Numbered from the stretch's first letter, positions 25,041-36,600 are shown. The stretch: DNA of 64,000 bases from Triplophysa rosa (GCF_024868665.1 NC_079891.1:13557058-13621057), one strand, 5' to 3'. The notes: generated from the letters alone by a model not told the origin. A program made the numbers and translations.

Positions 25041-27305
25041 TTGAGCACTGTTATTTACCACAGTTATAAATGCACTTGATAAAATACCTAAAAAGTATTA
25101 AGAAGTATTCATAGGAACATTAGTATATAGATGGCTTGATCTGAAATCATATTTAATAAGAATGATTACATATAAGTAGGTTTATGATAATGATTTGATT
25201 ATTTGAAGATGAAGTGATGATTTAATGATACAATCTGTACCTGTAACCAATGATTGTTCATATAAATGCACTTAATGTCACTTTAAGCATGTTTAAAGCA
25301 CATTTGAGCACAATGTAACAAGGTAAAATCCAGTGATGTTTTTAGAGGCCTAAAGTTTGAAGCATGTTGTGCTCTCTCTGAAACCTGGGGATTTTCCACT
25401 GTTTAAAAGTAACCATGATTACGCACATACGCCAAGCGTGTGTTTGGTGGTCTCGTATGGAGACCATGGCTTGTTTGGTGGTCTCGTGTGGTAACCATTG
25501 TATGCAAATTATTTTAAAAATGATGTAATAGCCAGCGTACCACCATTAGATACGTACCTTGTTGCCTGGGACTTATTGGTGGCAGGCAATTAACAATTGG
25601 TTAATAAAAATAAGAGATAACAGGAAAGTACCTGATTGGTTTTAGAAGAGACCACCTTTCAGAAGTTTTACTATAACTGTAGACTGGAAAACACTTGGTT
25701 TTTAGATGACTTGGAACATCTCACTTTGTTTGGCTCGAGCAAATAAAGTTAACTCTTTGACACCCGGACCTTCTTTGTCTGAGAGATTTTTTGAACTACA
25801 AGACTGATATTTTTCCACAACATAAGCCACCTCATAAAATAGTTACGAATTCACGTGAGATCAGGTTGGAAATATCACACTTCATGGTGTTGCACATCTG
25901 TTCCACACTATTACTAATTCCCACCCATTTGCAATCCCAAAATAAATTGTAATCCCCTAAGGACAATGAAAATCAAACAAGTTACTACAAATTAGTCTTG
26001 CAGAAACAAATGTGAGAGCAACAATATAAACATTTGTCACCTTGCACCCTTTATTCAATACTGATGAACCCTGCATTTATTAATTGATTTGTGTGACTGC
26101 TTTAAAGCATAAATGTATTGTACAGCAAAGGAAGTAAAATTCTCAATAGTTAGCCAGGCCTACACTACCTGTATGTGCTTACAGTCCAGTTAGCAAATAA
26201 ATACCTAGTAATGGGCCTAGGGTCATACAAAATCTGTTTCTTTGAAGAATGTGCTGCAGGGTCTTTTACAACAGAGGCACTGGAGAAAATAAAATAAGCA
26301 GAGAGCTGCTTTACCTGATTCAGGCCACCATTATGAAGACACAAATTTGAAAACTACAACTTGTATATAGTCATACATTTTGTCTTTCTTGGTGATAAGG
26401 GATTTTACCTTTATTTATTTTAAAACTATTAACACTGAAAGCACTGATAGGCACTATTGTGGGTAAACATGTGCATGATCCAATGTACTGTATACCATGG
26501 CCAGAAGTCAAACTATTTTCTTATCTTGGTGATTTCCTAAATCAAATCAAATAATTTTTTGGGTAATTCAAATAAAAAAATGTTTTCTTGAATCAGACAA
26601 CATCTCGATAGGATGCTTTGGTGTTTGTAGCTCACTGATCCATCATGTTAACACATGTAGCTGCAGGCATAAAGTTAACACAAGCGTCTGCTGGGTCTTT
26701 GGACCATAGCCAAAAGAGGAAGGCTCTGCATGTTCTCTTTGAAGCCTAAACATTTATGCTGAACATTTATGCTGACTGTCCTACTGCGGCAAGGGCTTCA
26801 GGGTAGAGGCGCTGGTAACAAGCTTTTCCCACACCGCCTGAAAGCCCACTCACACTGATAAAGCCCTGAATCAGCCACATCCAGCTTTTTTGAAGGGGGT
26901 GAAGAAACCAAAAATCTTCAAAGCCTTTAACTGAAAAAAGGGTTGAAACAAAGGCTGCCAAATTGATTCAATCATGATGTAGCTCATAATTTTCATCCTC
27001 TCCAAGGTTTGTGATTTGTTAACTATCACTCCAAAATGTGGTCAGGGGTTCTCTTAAAGAAACGGTTAACCCCAGAATGTTCTTTTTAATGCCTTAATGC
27101 TAAAATATGTTTTTTGAAGTTGATTTGCATGGTATTTCAAGGTATCTGAAGTCATACTATTCTATGCGCAGACTTATGAGTTGAAGTTGAATGAATGAAG
27201 CAATGATTGAATTATTTTTTTTTAACTAAACCATCTTTAATAATGCATTCTGTACAACATAGAATTCCAATTTTGCCCACCTTGGAAATATCTCCTGGAA
27301 AGCCA

Positions 27306-27470
27306 TTAAAGTGATAGTTCACCCAAAAATAAAAATTCTGTCATCATCTACTCACCCTCGTCATTTCAAACCTGTATGACTTTCTTCCACAGAAAACAAA
27401 AGAAGGTATTTAAAGAATGTTGTTAACTGGCCCCCATTTATTTGCATTGGTTTTGTGTCCATACAATAGA
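27306..27470. mobile_element. Left arm of a palindromic MITE, truncated copy
   Basis: It begins TTAAAGTGATAGTTCACCC and continues through CTGTCATCATCTACTCACCC up to the LTR. The complementary right arm is missing here but is present after the second LTR copy (33541-33698). This is one of the clues that copy 1 lacks its true right flank. Confidence 0.8.
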
Positions 27471-28073
27471 TGTCACGATTGTGGTGCAGAGAAGAACCCA
27501 AGCGCAGGCAGGCAGTGAAGGGGTTAACAGAAAATATTTATTTACAAAAACACAAAACAAAACCCACGAGGGGGTATAAAACAGGAACTAAACTAAGAAA
27601 CAAACTTGAAATAAAAGACTTCCCACGAGGGGGCAAAATGAAAACAAGAACTACACTAAAGGACACGACCAAACGTCTTAAATCAAAAACACAACAGGGT
27701 AGACCACAAGACTCACGGAACAAGGACAAGGCTGGAAACAGGAACACTGGACAAGGCACGGAATCAAGACGACAGGCATGAACACAATACACGGTACATA
27801 AGAACAATCCACGAGCACAGGACAAAGAAACATGAGGGTATATATAGGAACACAAACGAGGGATAACGACAAGGGACAGGTGTGGGACATTAAACACTCA
27901 GGGAAACATAACGAGGAAACAAGAGGAATGGGGCCAATGACAAGACACTGGAGAGAACGTATATTACTGTCAAACAGACAATAATGTGTTTCTCTCCACA
28001 CACAACCTAAGGACTCTGCCCCGATCCCACCACACGACTAGAATTTCATAAACAAGACGGTGGGACCGTGACA
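27471..28073 (-). repeat. Complete LTR, copy 1
   Basis: The 603-bp LTR runs TGTCACGATT to CCGTGACA and is preceded by ATAGA. It matches the LTR at 32933-33535. In minus-strand sense it has a TATATATACCC promoter-like stretch and an AATAAATA polyadenylation-like stretch near its right-hand end. Confidence 0.88.
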
Positions 28074-28503
28074 AACAAGAACTAACTAAAGGACACGACC
28101 AAACGTCTTAAATCAAAAACACAACAGGGTAGACCACAAGACTCACGGAACAAGGACAAGGCTGGAAACAGGAACACTGGACAAGGCACGGAATCAAGAC
28201 GACAGGCATGAACACAATACACGGTACATAAGAACAATCCACGAGCACAGGACAAAGAAACATGAGGGTATATATAGGAACACAAACGAGGGATAACGAC
28301 AAGGGACAGGTGTGGGACATTAAACACTCAGGGAAACATAACGAGGAAACAAGAGGAATGGGGCCAATGACAAGACACTGGAGAGAACGTATATTACTGT
28401 CAAACAGACAATAATGTGTTTCTCTCCACACACAACCTAAGGACTCTGCCCCGATCCCACCACACGACTAGAATTTCATAAACAAGACGGTGGGACCGTG
28501 ACA
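28074..28503 (-). repeat. Partial LTR duplicated in tandem
   Basis: This 430-bp stretch repeats 27644-28073 at an offset of exactly 430 bp, apart from a small change at the junction (CTAACTAAAGG versus CTACACTAAAGG). It directly follows a complete LTR end (GTGACA), so two LTR ends stand in tandem before the internal region. Confidence 0.87.
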
Positions 28504-28516
28504 GAGCCCCCCCCTT
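28504..28516 (-). promoter_or_regulatory. Polypurine tract next to the 3' LTR
   Basis: In minus-strand sense the sequence is AAGGGGGGGGCTC directly before the LTR start TGTCACGG. This is the position and composition expected for the plus-strand primer of reverse transcription, and it confirms the element reads on the minus strand. Confidence 0.75.
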
Positions 28517-28535
28517 AATGAACACCCCCAGGTGT

Positions 28536-30569
28536 TCACCAAGGGGTTGACAAACAAGACATGACAGACTGGGAGACAGACAGGACAAGGCAAAACAAAG
28601 AAAACAAAATCAAGGCAAACATGACAAGACAACAACAGGACTTGGGTGGGACATCAAAAATAACAAACATGGGAGGGGGGGAGGGACCAAACAAGGCCCA
28701 TAGGGGGCAGTCCATAGGGGTGGGGAGAAAGTCCCAGTCCCCGGCTGCGCTCGAGGGCGCGAGTCCTGGGGGACTTAGGAGGAGTCCCGGGGGGACAGTC
28801 TTTGCCCTGGGAGTCTCCCAGCGCGGCTGGACAGGGCTTGACGCCGGCTGGAAGGCCGGCTGGACAGGGCTTGACGCCGGCTGGAAGGCCGGCTGGACAG
28901 GGCTTGACGCCGGCTGGAAGGCCGGCTGGACAGGGCTTGACGCCGGCTGGAAGGCCGGCTGGACAGGCTTGACGCCGGCTGGAAGGCCGGCTGGACAGGC
29001 TTGACGCCGGCTGGAAGGCCGGCTGGACATGGCTTGACGCCGGCTGGAAGGCCGGCTGGACAGGGCTTGACGCCGGCTGGAAGGCCGGCTGGACAGTGGC
29101 TTGACGCCGGCTGGAAGGCCGGCTGGACAGGCTTGACGCCGGCTGGAAGGCCGGCTGGACAGTGGCTTGACGCCGGCTGGAAGGCCGGCTGGACAGGGCT
29201 TGACGCCGGCTGGAAGGCCGGCTGGACAGTGGCTTGACGCCGGCTGGAAGGCCGGCTGGACAGTGGCTTGACGCCGGCTGGAAGGCCGGCTGGACAGGGC
29301 TTGACGCCGGCTGGAAGGCCGGCTGGACAGGGCTTGACGCCGGCTGGAAGGCCGGCTGGACAGTGGCTTGACGCCGGCTGGAAGGCCGGCTGGACAGGGC
29401 TTGACGCCGGCTGGAAGGCGGCTGCGCACCAGCTGGGACGCCGGCTGGATCACCGGACTGGACGCCGGCTGGATCACCGGACTGGACGCCGGCTGGATCA
29501 CCGGACTGGACGCCGGCTGGATCACCGGACTGGACGCCGGCTGATCACCGGACTGGACGCCGGCTGGATCACCGGACTGGACGCCGGCTGGATCACCGGA
29601 CTGGACGCCGGCTGGATCACCGACTGGAGCCGGCTGGATCACCGGACTGGACGCCGGCTGGATCACCGGACTGGACGGCTGGACACGCTGGACACAGACT
29701 GGACACAGCTGGACACAGCTGGAACAGACTGAACGACTGACACAAGACTGGACACGACTAGACACAAGACTGGACACGGACTGACACAGGACTGGACACG
29801 GACTGGACGCCGGCTGCACCGGAATGGATGCCGGCTGCACCGGACTGGACCGGCTGGACCGGACTGGATGCCGGCTGCACCGGACTGGATGCCGGCTGCA
29901 CCGGACGAGACTGGATGCCGGCTGCACCGGACTGGATGCCGGCTGCACCGGACTGGATGCCGGCTGCACCGGACTGGATGCCGGCTGCACCGGACTGGAT
30001 GCCGGCTGGATCCCCGGCTGGGCAGGGTTCAGCATCTCCCTCCTCTTCCTCTTCTTCTTCGCCCGGCCCACAGGACGTGTGGCCGGCTGGAGCGAAGCGA
30101 TTGGGAGCCCGATAAGCTCCGCACCGGAGGAGTCGGACGGGGAGTCCCATGACTCCCTTCGTCTACGCCGGCCTCGGATGCTCATGGATGGAAGAGGAGC
30201 TGCTGGGGAAGAGGCGGACGGTGCGGCCATGCCGATGACCCCGATCTCCATGACGCGACCCTCCGGGATCGCGGGTAGGGGAGATGGATTGGGTTGGGCT
30301 GAGACCCTGGACTCCGGGCGGTTCATGGCATATCTCACCGTGCACTCGAAGTCCAGTGGTCTCAGCATCCTCATCTCCGCCCGAGACAGAGGGTCCCTGA
30401 GGCCACCGTTGAACAGGACCGCGAGTTCCGCCTCCCCAAAAACCACCTGCTCTGTATAAACTGCCTCCTCTGCAGCCTTTAGGAAGCGGTCAACATAGTT
30501 CATAATATTGTCATCTCCCTGACGGTGGCTGCAGAGGAGGTGAGCCTGACGGGATCGTCGGGTAGACAT
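28536..30569 (-). CDS. Gag-like protein dominated by frame-tolerant repeats
   Basis: The 677-residue open frame starts at an ATG 35 bp inside the element. Its N-terminus (about 1-110) resembles a Ty3/gypsy-type capsid region (NYVDRFLKAAEEAV, GEAELAVLFNGGL). A basic stretch, VGRAKKKRKRRE, lies near residues 170-185. The remainder is repeats: 7-residue SPVQPAS units, 8-residue SPVIQPAS units, then 11-residue units that appear in three versions (GLPAGVKPCPA, SSRPSSRRQAL, PAFQPASSPVQ), because 32- and 34-bp DNA units shift the frame among 33-bp ones. The tail has a hydrophobic stretch (ALILFSLFCLVLSV). No zinc knuckle and no pol are seen. It is open throughout, but whether the repeat portion is translated as such is uncertain. 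Confidence 0.62.
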   Translation of the reverse strand: MSTRRSRQAHLLCSHRQGDDNIMNYVDRFLKAAEEAVYTEQVVFGEAELAVLFNGGLRDPLSRAEMRMLRPLDFECTVRYAMNRPESRVSAQPNPSPLPAIPEGRVMEIGVIGMAAPSASSPAAPLPSMSIRGRRRRRESWDSPSDSSGAELIGLPIASLQPATRPVGRAKKKRKRREMLNPAQPGIQPASSPVQPASSPVQPASSPVQPASSPVQPASSLVRCSRHPVRCSRHPVRSSRSSPVQPASIPVQPASSPCPVLCQSVSSLVSSRVQSCVSRSVCSSCVQLCPVCVQRVQPSSPVIQPASSPVIQPAPVGDPAGVQSGDPAGVQSGDPAGVQSGDQPASSPVIQPASSPVIQPASSPVIQPASSPVIQPASQLVRSRLPAGVKPCPAGLPAGVKPLSSRPSSRRQALSSRPSSRRQALSSRPSSRRQATVQPAFQPASSHCPAGLPAGVKPCPAGLPAGVKPLSSRPSSRRQACPAGLPAGVKPLSSRPSSRRQALSSRPSSRRQAMSSRPSSRRQACPAGLPAGVKPVQPAFQPASSPVQPAFQPASSPVQPAFQPASSPVQPAFQPASSPVQPRWETPRAKTVPPGLLLSPPGLAPSSAAGDWDFLPTPMDCPLWALFGPSPPPMFVIFDVPPKSCCCLVMFALILFSLFCLVLSVSQSVMSCLSTPW
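28821..29420. repeat. 33-bp minisatellite, about 18 units
   Basis: The unit is ACAGGGCTTGACGCCGGC followed by TGGAAGGCCGGCTGG (33 bp). Variants with ACAGGCTTG (32 bp) and ACAGTGGCTTG (34 bp) occur. None of the minus-strand frames contains a stop, and long frames are open on the plus strand as well. Confidence 0.92.
29440..29690. repeat. 24-bp minisatellite, about 10 units
   Basis: The unit is GGATCACCGGACTGGACGCC plus GGCT (24 bp), encoding SPVIQPAS-type octapeptides on the minus strand. A few units have 1-3 bp deletions that change frame. Confidence 0.88.
29810..30010. repeat. 21-bp minisatellite, about 9 units
   Basis: The unit is CCGGCTGCACCGGACTGGAT plus G (21 bp), encoding SPVQPAS heptapeptides on the minus strand. 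It shares the CCGGCTG core with the two neighbouring arrays. Confidence 0.88.
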
Positions 30570-30604
30570 GCTGCCTGCTGGGTTCAGTTCTGGCTCGTGG
30601 ATTC

Positions 30605-33535
30605 GAAATCATATTTAATAAGAATGATTACATATAAGTAGGTTTATGATAATGATTTGATTATTTGAAGATGAAGTGATGATTTAATGATACAATCTGT
30701 ACCTGTAACCAATGATTGTTCATATAAATGCACTTAATGTCACTTTAAGCATGTTTAAAGCACATTTGAGCACAATGTAACAAGGTAAAATCCAGTGATG
30801 TTTTTAGAGGCCTAAAGTTTGAAGCATGTTGTGCTCTCTCTGAAACCTGGGGATTTTCCACTGTTTAAAAGTAACCATGATTACGCACATACGCCAAGCG
30901 TGTGTTTGGTGGTCTCGTATGGAGACCATGGCTTGTTTGGTGGTCTCGTGTGGTAACCATTGTATGCAAATTATTTTAAAAATGATGTAATAGCCAGCGT
31001 ACCACCATTAGATACGTACCTTGTTGCCTGGGACTTATTGGTGGCAGGCAATTAACAATTGGTTAATAAAAATAAGAGATAACAGGAAAGTACCTGATTG
31101 GTTTTAGAAGAGACCACCTTTCAGAAGTTTTACTATAACTGTAGACTGGAAAACACTTGGTTTTTAGATGACTTGGAACATCTCACTTTGTTTGGCTCGA
31201 GCAAATAAAGTTAACTCTTTGACACCCGGACCTTCTTTGTCTGAGAGATTTTTTGAACTACAAGACTGATATTTTTCCACAACATAAGCCACCTCATAAA
31301 ATAGTTACGAATTCACGTGAGATCAGGTTGGAAATATCACACTTCATGGTGTTGCACATCTGTTCCACACTATTACTAATTCCCACCCATTTGCAATCCC
31401 AAAATAAATTGTAATCCCCTAAGGACAATGAAAATCAAACAAGTTACTACAAATTAGTCTTGCAGAAACAAATGTGAGAGCAACAATATAAACATTTGTC
31501 ACCTTGCACCCTTTATTCAATACTGATGAACCCTGCATTTATTAATTGATTTGTGTGACTGCTTTAAAGCATAAATGTATTGTACAGCAAAGGAAGTAAA
31601 ATTCTCAATAGTTAGCCAGGCCTACACTACCTGTATGTGCTTACAGTCCAGTTAGCAAATAAATACCTAGTAATGGGCCTAGGGTCATACAAAATCTGTT
31701 TCTTTGAAGAATGTGCTGCAGGGTCTTTTACAACAGAGGCACTGGAGAAAATAAAATAAGCAGAGAGCTGCTTTACCTGATTCAGGCCACCATTATGAAG
31801 ACACAAATTTGAAAACTACAACTTGTATATAGTCATACATTTTGTCTTTCTTGGTGATAAGGGATTTTACCTTTATTTATTTTAAAACTATTAACACTGA
31901 AAGCACTGATAGGCACTATTGTGGGTAAACATGTGCATGATCCAATGTACTGTATACCATGGCCAGAAGTCAAACTATTTTCTTATCTTGGTGATTTCCT
32001 AAATCAAATCAAATAATTTTTTGGGTAATTCAAATAAAAAAATGTTTTCTTGAATCAGACAACATCTCGATAGGATGCTTTGGTGTTTGTAGCTCACTGA
32101 TCCATCATGTTAACACATGTAGCTGCAGGCATAAAGTTAACACAAGCGTCTGCTGGGTCTTTGGACCATAGCCAAAAGAGGAAGGCTCTGCATGTTCTCT
32201 TTGAAGCCTAAACATTTATGCTGAACATTTATGCTGACTGTCCTACTGCGGCAAGGGCTTCAGGGTAGAGGCGCTGGTAACAAGCTTTTCCCACACCGCC
32301 TGAAAGCCCACTCACACTGATAAAGCCCTGAATCAGCCACATCCAGCTTTTTTGAAGGGGGTGAAGAAACCAAAAATCTTCAAAGCCTTTAACTGAAAAA
32401 AGGGTTGAAACAAAGGCTGCCAAATTGATTCAATCATGATGTAGCTCATAATTTTCATCCTCTCCAAGGTTTGTGATTTGTTAACTATCACTCCAAAATG
32501 TGGTCAGGGGTTCTCTTAAAGAAACGGTTAACCCCAGAATGTTCTTTTTAATGCCTTAATGCTAAAATATGTTTTTTGAAGTTGATTTGCATGGTATTTC
32601 AAGGTATCTGAAGTCATACTATTCTATGCGCAGACTTATGAGTTGAAGTTGAATGAATGAAGCAATGATTGAATTATTTTTTTTTAACTAAACCATCTTT
32701 AATAATGCATTCTGTACAACATAGAATTCCAATTTTGCCCACCTTGGAAATATCTCCTGGAAAGCCATTAAAGTGATAGTTCACCCAAAAATAAAAATTC
32801 TGTCATCATCTACTCACCCTCGTCATTTCAAACCTGTATGACTTTCTTCCACAGAAAACAAAAGAAGGTATTTAAAGAATGTTGTTAACTGGCCCCCATT
32901 TATTTGCATTGGTTTTGTGTCCATACAATAGATGTCACGATTGTGGTGCAGAGAAGAACCCAAGCGCAGGCAGGCAGTGAAGGGGTTAACAGAAAATATT
33001 TATTTACAAAAACACAAAACAAAACCCACGAGGGGGTATAAAACAGGAACTAAACTAAGAAACAAACTTGAAATAAAAGACTTCCCACGAGGGGGCAAAA
33101 TGAAAACAAGAACTACACTAAAGGACACGACCAAACGTCTTAAATCAAAAACACAACAGGGTAGACCACAAGACTCACGGAACAAGGACAAGGCTGGAAA
33201 CAGGAACACTGGACAAGGCACGGAATCAAGACGACAGGCATGAACACAATACACGGTACATAAGAACAATCCACGAGCACAGGACAAAGAAACATGAGGG
33301 TATATATAGGAACACAAACGAGGGATAACGACAAGGGACAGGTGTGGGACATTAAACACTCAGGGAAACATAACGAGGAAACAAGAGGAATGGGGCCAAT
33401 GACAAGACACTGGAGAGAACGTATATTACTGTCAAACAGACAATAATGTGTTTCTCTCCACACACAACCTAAGGACTCTGCCCCGATCCCACCACACGAC
33501 TAGAATTTCATAAACAAGACGGTGGGACCGTGACA
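30605..33535 (+). repeat. Directly duplicated 2.93-kb segment, copy 2
   Basis: This is the second copy of 25143-28073. It begins immediately after the internal region of the LTR element and ends with a complete LTR. Unlike copy 1 it is followed by the proper right flank (second ATAGA and the MITE right arm), so it looks like an intact solo-LTR locus. Confidence 0.93.
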
Positions 33536-33698
33536 ATAGAAGTAAATGGGGGCCAGTGCTGTTCGGTTACCAACATACTTAAAAAATATCTTCTTTTGTG
33601 TTCTGCAGAAGAAAGAAAAAAGTCTTTCAGGTTTGAAATGACAAGAGGGTGAGTGAATGATGACAGAATTTTCATTTTTAGGTGAACTATTACTTTAA
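32768..33698. mobile_element. Palindromic MITE carrying a solo LTR at its centre
   Basis: The left arm starts TTAAAGTGATAGTTCACC (32768). The right arm ends GGTGAACTATTACTTTAA (33698), its imperfect inverse. The LTR occupies 32933-33535 near the centre of the hairpin. The uninterrupted MITE would be about 325 bp. A similar single arm lies at 46870-47053. Confidence 0.85.
32933..33535 (-). mobile_element. Solo LTR with perfect target duplication
   Basis: TGTCACGATT to CCGTGACA, 603 bp, flanked by ATAGA at 32928-32932 and 33536-33540. It matches the LTR at 27471-28073. Confidence 0.92.
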
Positions 33699-36600
33699 GA
33701 GTCAAACATAAAAGAACTCAGGGCAGAACGATTGACCCTGACTTTGGCTAAATGCATCATTTGACCTCATGTCCAAGATACTTCCAACGGAGGTTAGCAC
33801 AGAGCTAACTTATGTGAAATGTAACACAAATTTCAAGGTAATTTTGAACAGCACAAAATTATATGAAACAAAGTAAATTCTATTACTAAATTCATACATT
33901 AAATACTGCGTTGCCAGTGGCATGACTCAAGAATGACTGAAACGCTTTCAACTCAGAAATTCCCACCTCCGACTTCATCATTACCATGGCTCGATGACTA
34001 ACTCTGGCCAGCATTTAACAGCTCCCTGACAATTATTAGTCAGTAAGTAAATTTCTCACTTTCTCACACAAAGCTCCCAAAGGTATCACATACGAAACAA
34101 ACTCACATAAGATTGAGGTCTTCTCACAAGATTGAAAAGACATGAAGGTGACTTTGATGTCACATTTTCCAGTTTTGAGTGAACTATCCCTTTAAATGCA
34201 GAAGCAGTGAGTGGTGTCTGCACAGAACGAAGTAAACAGCTGAAAGCCCATCATAAACAATCATAAGCACTCTTTTCTTACAGTTTGTCAACACATGGAG
34301 GTGTGACGCCAGTTTAACACTGCTCAGCTGCATTCTCTCACACACACATATTTTTACTTAAAAAAGAATACCATTCATTTTAGCTATTTTAAAAATGATT
34401 CACCACAATGCTTGCTTAATGGTAAATGAGTGCCAGACCTGTTTCCATTCTATCACTTGACAAGTAGCTTCAGACAGATGGAACAGAAATGGCTGGGAAC
34501 AGAGGTAAACAGTGGATTTTTCCCGTTGTTTCCTTCTACATCACAACTTCCACAGGAACCAGTGGATTTCTCAGATGTATCAAGCAGGTGAGTAAAAAGT
34601 CCACTGCAGAACTGTGTATGATGTCTTTTCCTTTCTTTTGATTCCTTAACAGAAAGAAAATAATCATGCTTTGCTTAATAAGGATTTTGTGATTTAATCT
34701 TGTGTGCTGTACAAGCTTGTAGGCCTACTTTCAGTTTTTCTTATGCTGATGCCAGTTTTTCCATTCTGGATGTACCTCTCCATGGTTCAAGGAATTTACA
34801 CATCAGTATCAGCCAAGGTTTTGGTATGATATGGGTAAATATTATGCATTGGCATTTTGGAACTGGGATACTGTTTTTGGGGGCTTCGATGTTATTCTGT
34901 GTAAATATCTTGTCAAGGTTTCAGCAGGTTTCTTTTAATGTGAGGTAATGGGGAAATTACAGATTTTGATGTGCCAGTACCACAACATTTGATTTTTCTA
35001 ATCTAAGTACCTGAACACTTTCTAAGAAAATTTCTTTCTGAGACTAGTTAGATGAATAATAAATAAATGAAATAAATGCTGTGATGTTGTTATACTAGGC
35101 ACATGTATCCAAAGGATCTTTCAAAATGTACAATAAAGAATAAATAGAGGGAATAGTGCTGCATTCATGAAAGATATACTACCTTCTGTCAACTTGTTAG
35201 ATAATTAAGCCACCGACCATCAGTTGAGGCAAAGCAGTTATTGTTAATGGCAATGCAAAAATGCCTCATCAGAGAAGCTTTCAGTAGAAAATTGTATGGC
35301 TGCAGCAAGCTTATCTCTTTTTCATTAGACCACAATAGTCACATAAAAACAAAAGACTCATTAAACCTCAGGCATAAGGACAGGATCCTGCTTGCAAAGT
35401 AATGATTATACAGCCTCAAGCAACCATGTTCTCATTGTTCAACACTGTGGATGAGAAAGCCATTTCTTTAGAAAGTATAATGGTTGTTAGTTATTACTTT
35501 GTTGTACTGTCTATGTAAATTTCACATCATAATCATAATTTCAGTAGTGCAATAATGGATGGTTAAAACTTAAAGTGAAATAAACCAAATTTAGCCACAT
35601 CATGAAAAACACATGAGGCACGTTTGCCTCTTTACTCTTTGGTTAACACACTCACAGCTTAACCATAATAAACCCAGGGAGAGCCCACCATGACATCTTT
35701 GGCCCAGCCCTACAATGTGTCCATCTCATGGTATCAGTGACATGGAGTGGGCTGTTTTTTTCATTTGCCATGTCTGGAGAAAGACTTCTATGCGCACATA
35801 AACATACTGTTCTTATATCCTCTGAGAATACAGAGCTTTAAAGGTTAGGATGGGAGGTTATGCAACACACATGAATGTTGTTGATAAATCAATTTAAACA
35901 TACATCATATGGCAGTGTCTCTAAATAATGGCAGTGTCTCTAAATAATATGTGATGATGATTCCTAATTTATCAGTGTCTGTCATAACCTCTGTAGAAGT
36001 CTTGATTTTTACTAATATTGGGTAGTTTCTGCTAATAAATAAAAAAGTTTCAGTTTCTTGCTTTTTAATTTCATGCATCACTTACTGATGTTTTTTTCCA
36101 AATTAAACATTTGAAAATACTAAGCATGCAAGCATTTTAAACAGCTTTTAAGCTCTCTGATTTTGTTATCAAAATGAAACATTGTTTAGTGCGTATTCAC
36201 ACTTTCATCATTGTTTACTCATTAACACAAGCTGTGGAACCGTGGGAATGAGCATGGGTCTCAACTTTTTGACCCTTAAATGAATACAGACTGACAGGTT
36301 GAATCAAAATCAACAAATAAATAAGATATGTTTATTTCGCTTATAGAAAGCACAAAAAATATGGTCTTTGCACGCTAATTCTAAATGTTGGGTTCTAAAA
36401 CATTTGCAGACATCACAGATGGGTTTGATCTGTGTGAAACCATATAAAGAATTTACATTGTAATGAATAAAATAATTTTACTTGGCAAACATTTTTGCCT
36501 TTTTTGGCTGGCCTATTGTAAATTTGTTTTGTAAACCATATTTTTCAAAATTATTAACACATTATTTATGTTTTGTGTGTCCTCAATAAGGCTCATTGTT

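Larger units (their letters stand above)
25143..28073 (+). repeat. Directly duplicated 2.93-kb segment, copy 1
   Basis: This segment matches 30605-33535 with a constant offset of 5,462 bp. The stretches I compared by eye, including all translated frames, are identical. It comprises about 2.3 kb of ordinary AT-rich DNA, the left half of a MITE and a complete LTR. The near-perfect identity of non-coding DNA means either a very recent duplication or redundant assembly of one locus. Confidence 0.93.
28504..30604 (-). mobile_element. Internal region of a non-autonomous LTR retrotransposon
   Basis: It runs from the polypurine tract to the point where the 5' LTR should start. The only coding content is one gag-like frame; there is no protease, reverse transcriptase, RNase H or integrase. 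At 30604 the sequence ...CTCGTGGATTC stops. In the element at 10235-12050 the same GTGGATTC is followed by the LTR (11486), whereas here the flank copy begins. I could not recognise a tRNA-complementary primer site in GAATCCACGAGCCA. Confidence 0.82.

Noticed and set aside
26767..26961. 64-codon frame conserved exactly at 32229-32423
   Set aside because: The identity only reflects the 2.93-kb duplication, not conservation of a gene.
27470..27897. Open frames at 27470-27781 and 27538-27897 repeated at 32932-33359
   Set aside because: They lie wholly or largely within the LTR and recur because the LTR is duplicated.
28561..30459. Long plus-strand frames with DAGWKAGWTGL or GCRLHRT repeats
   Set aside because: Same reason: antisense of minisatellites that are open in most frames. 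No start context or domain supports them.
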